Below are positions 63,227 through 64,000 of a stretch of 64,000 nt of DNA, one piece after another. The translations under genes were made by a program, and so were the position numbers. The notes under the pieces were generated by a model. It was not told the DNA's origin. It made no database searches and saw only the letters and a list, made by a program, of their open reading frames with translations. This DNA comes from Ligilactobacillus animalis KCTC 3501 = DSM 20602 (lineage in GTDB: Bacteria > Bacillota > Bacilli > Lactobacillales > Lactobacillaceae), in NCBI RefSeq assembly GCF_001434535.1, contig NZ_AYYW01000057.1, forward strand, positions 186,001 through 250,000, given 5' to 3'. Each line of letters opens with the position of its first letter. Positions within the stretch are counted from its first letter, which is position 1.

Positions 63227-63568
63227 TCATTTTTCTTCTAAAATTTCTAATTTTTCGACCAATGCTAATAATTTCTCATCGGTCGGATATTTTTCAGTCA
63301 CATAAGCTAAAAGTTCATCCGTTTTTTCGCTTTGTTGTAAAAAATCACGATACAGATGCAGTTTCTGCTCATATTCTTCTAAAATTTTTTCGGTCCGCTT
63401 GATGTTATCATAGACTGCTTGCCGTGAAACTTCATAGTTTTCGGCGATCTCACCTAACGAAAAATCGTCCCGGTAATATAAAGCAATGTAATTCATCTGC
63501 TTTTTAGTCAGCAAAGGCTCATAGAATTCAAACAAAGCATTTATCCGATTGGTTTTTTCAATTGCCAT
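63227..63568 (-). CDS. YlxM-family SRP-associated DNA-binding-like protein
   Basis: The 113-residue protein has a helix-turn-helix of the sigma-70 region-4 type ([39 protein letters not shown]). YlxM lies with ffh in most Firmicutes and stimulates SRP function in streptococci. It is 15 nt upstream of ffh. Confidence 0.93.
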   Translation of the reverse strand: MAIEKTNRINALFEFYEPLLTKKQMNYIALYYRDDFSLGEIAENYEVSRQAVYDNIKRTEKILEEYEQKLHLYRDFLQQSEKTDELLAYVTEKYPTDEKLLALVEKLEILEEK

Positions 63569-63577
63569 TTTCTTACC

Positions 63578-64000
63578 TTAATCTTTCTTAGGTGTAACTA
63601 GGCCTTTGAATAAGCCATAGACAAATTCTTCAGGTGAAAAGTCGCGGAGATCGTCCATTTTTTCGCCTAGACCAACTAATTTCACTGGTAAATGAAGTTC
63701 ATTTCTGATCGCTAACACGATCCCCCCACGTGCAGTCCCATCTAACTTAGTCAAGACGATCCCGGTAACGTCGGTAACTTCTTTAAATTGTTTAGCTTGC
63801 GTCAAGGCATTTTGACCTGTTGTAGCATCTAAAGCCAATAATACTTCTTGCGGTGCTTCGGGCAATTCACGCGTAATGACACGCTTGATCTTATCCAACT
63901 CGTTCATCAAGTTGACTTTATTTTGCAAACGTCCAGCTGTATCGACCAATAAGATATCATAGTTTTCTTTTTTAGCCTTGATCACAGCATCGTAAACAAC
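63578..64000 (-). CDS. ftsY: SRP receptor FtsY, C-terminal part (cut by window edge)
   Basis: The last 140 residues of the SRP-receptor GTPase are present: YDILLVDTAGRLQNKVNLMNEL, ALDATTGQNAL, TKLDGTARGGIVLAIR and GLGEKMDDLRDFSPEEFVYGLF. The N-terminal acidic, N and most of the G domain lie beyond the right edge. It is 9 nt upstream of ylxM in the ftsY-ylxM-ffh operon. Confidence 0.95.
   Translation of the reverse strand, partial: VVYDAVIKAKKENYDILLVDTAGRLQNKVNLMNELDKIKRVITRELPEAPQEVLLALDATTGQNALTQAKQFKEVTDVTGIVLTKLDGTARGGIVLAIRNELHLPVKLVGLGEKMDDLRDFSPEEFVYGLFKGLVTPKKD

Noticed and set aside
1-64000. tRNA or rRNA genes
   Set aside because: No cloverleaf with TTCGA-type loop and CCA end or rRNA-like block was recognised anywhere in the window.

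Overview
The window is a 64 kb chromosomal segment of a low-to-moderate GC Firmicute. The proteins and gene neighbourhoods (S1-der-hup, scpA-scpB-rluB, ribT, fur-xerD, DUF3013-prmA-rsmE, the LysM protein beside cmk, YneF/YnzC, a lactobacillar D-2-hydroxyacid dehydrogenase) point to a lactobacillus, most likely Ligilactobacillus or a close relative. The species assignment is inference. No tRNA, rRNA, CRISPR array or intact insertion sequence was seen.

Layout. 1-5.5 kb: a minus-strand lysine/diaminopimelate operon (lysA-dapH-ykuR-type deacetylase-dapA-dapB-asd) behind a lysine riboswitch and terminator, with dapF divergent. 6.8-14.3 kb: hup, der, rpsA, cmk, a LysM surface protein, recQ and ypbB. 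14.5-24.4 kb: mntH, FMN-riboswitch-controlled ribU, rluB-scpB-scpA-ribT-xerD-fur, cvfB, tsf and rpsB. 24.5-29 kb: D-2-hydroxyacid dehydrogenase, GIY-YIG protein, trmN6-like methyltransferase, plsC, YneF, YnzC and lexA. 29-36.5 kb: the operon asp23-nusB-folD-xseA-xseB-ispA-tlyA-argR-recN. 36.7-50 kb: efp, pepP, an RNA methyltransferase, dtd, relA, rsmE-prmA-DUF3013, nucleoside hydrolase, greA, udk and mltG. 50-53.8 kb: pheS-pheT under a T-box. 53.8-58.7 kb: an accessory stretch. 58.7-64 kb: rplS, a GNAT gene, trmD, rimM, khpA, rpsP, ffh, ylxM and the end of ftsY.

Main discovery candidate: a repeated leader-RNA architecture. At ten start sites a strong extended Shine-Dalgarno (consensus AAGAAAGGAA, complementary to the extreme 3' end of 16S rRNA) lies 32-83 nt from the start codon, and the gap holds a hairpin. 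Without the hairpin the spacing is about 7-19 nt, so the hairpin appears to bridge the SD to the start codon. At four of these loci (plsC, the D-2-hydroxyacid dehydrogenase, ispA, mltG) a second hairpin lies upstream of the SD. Its loop carries two segments complementary, in the same order, to two segments of the downstream loop, while the stem and loop sequences differ between loci. That is covariation between paralogous leaders and suggests an undescribed cis-regulatory RNA family based on loop-loop pairing. I do not recognise it as a known riboswitch class, but I could not search.

Second: 55.5-58.7 kb is a decayed array of small genes, several directly preceded by degenerate C-terminal tails of larger proteins whose stop codons overlap the next start. 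It lies next to a tyrosine-recombinase remnant and looks like a graveyard of polymorphic toxin-immunity cassettes. It is poor in GATC, which is very frequent in the rest of the window because Ile ATC is preferentially preceded by G-ending codons.
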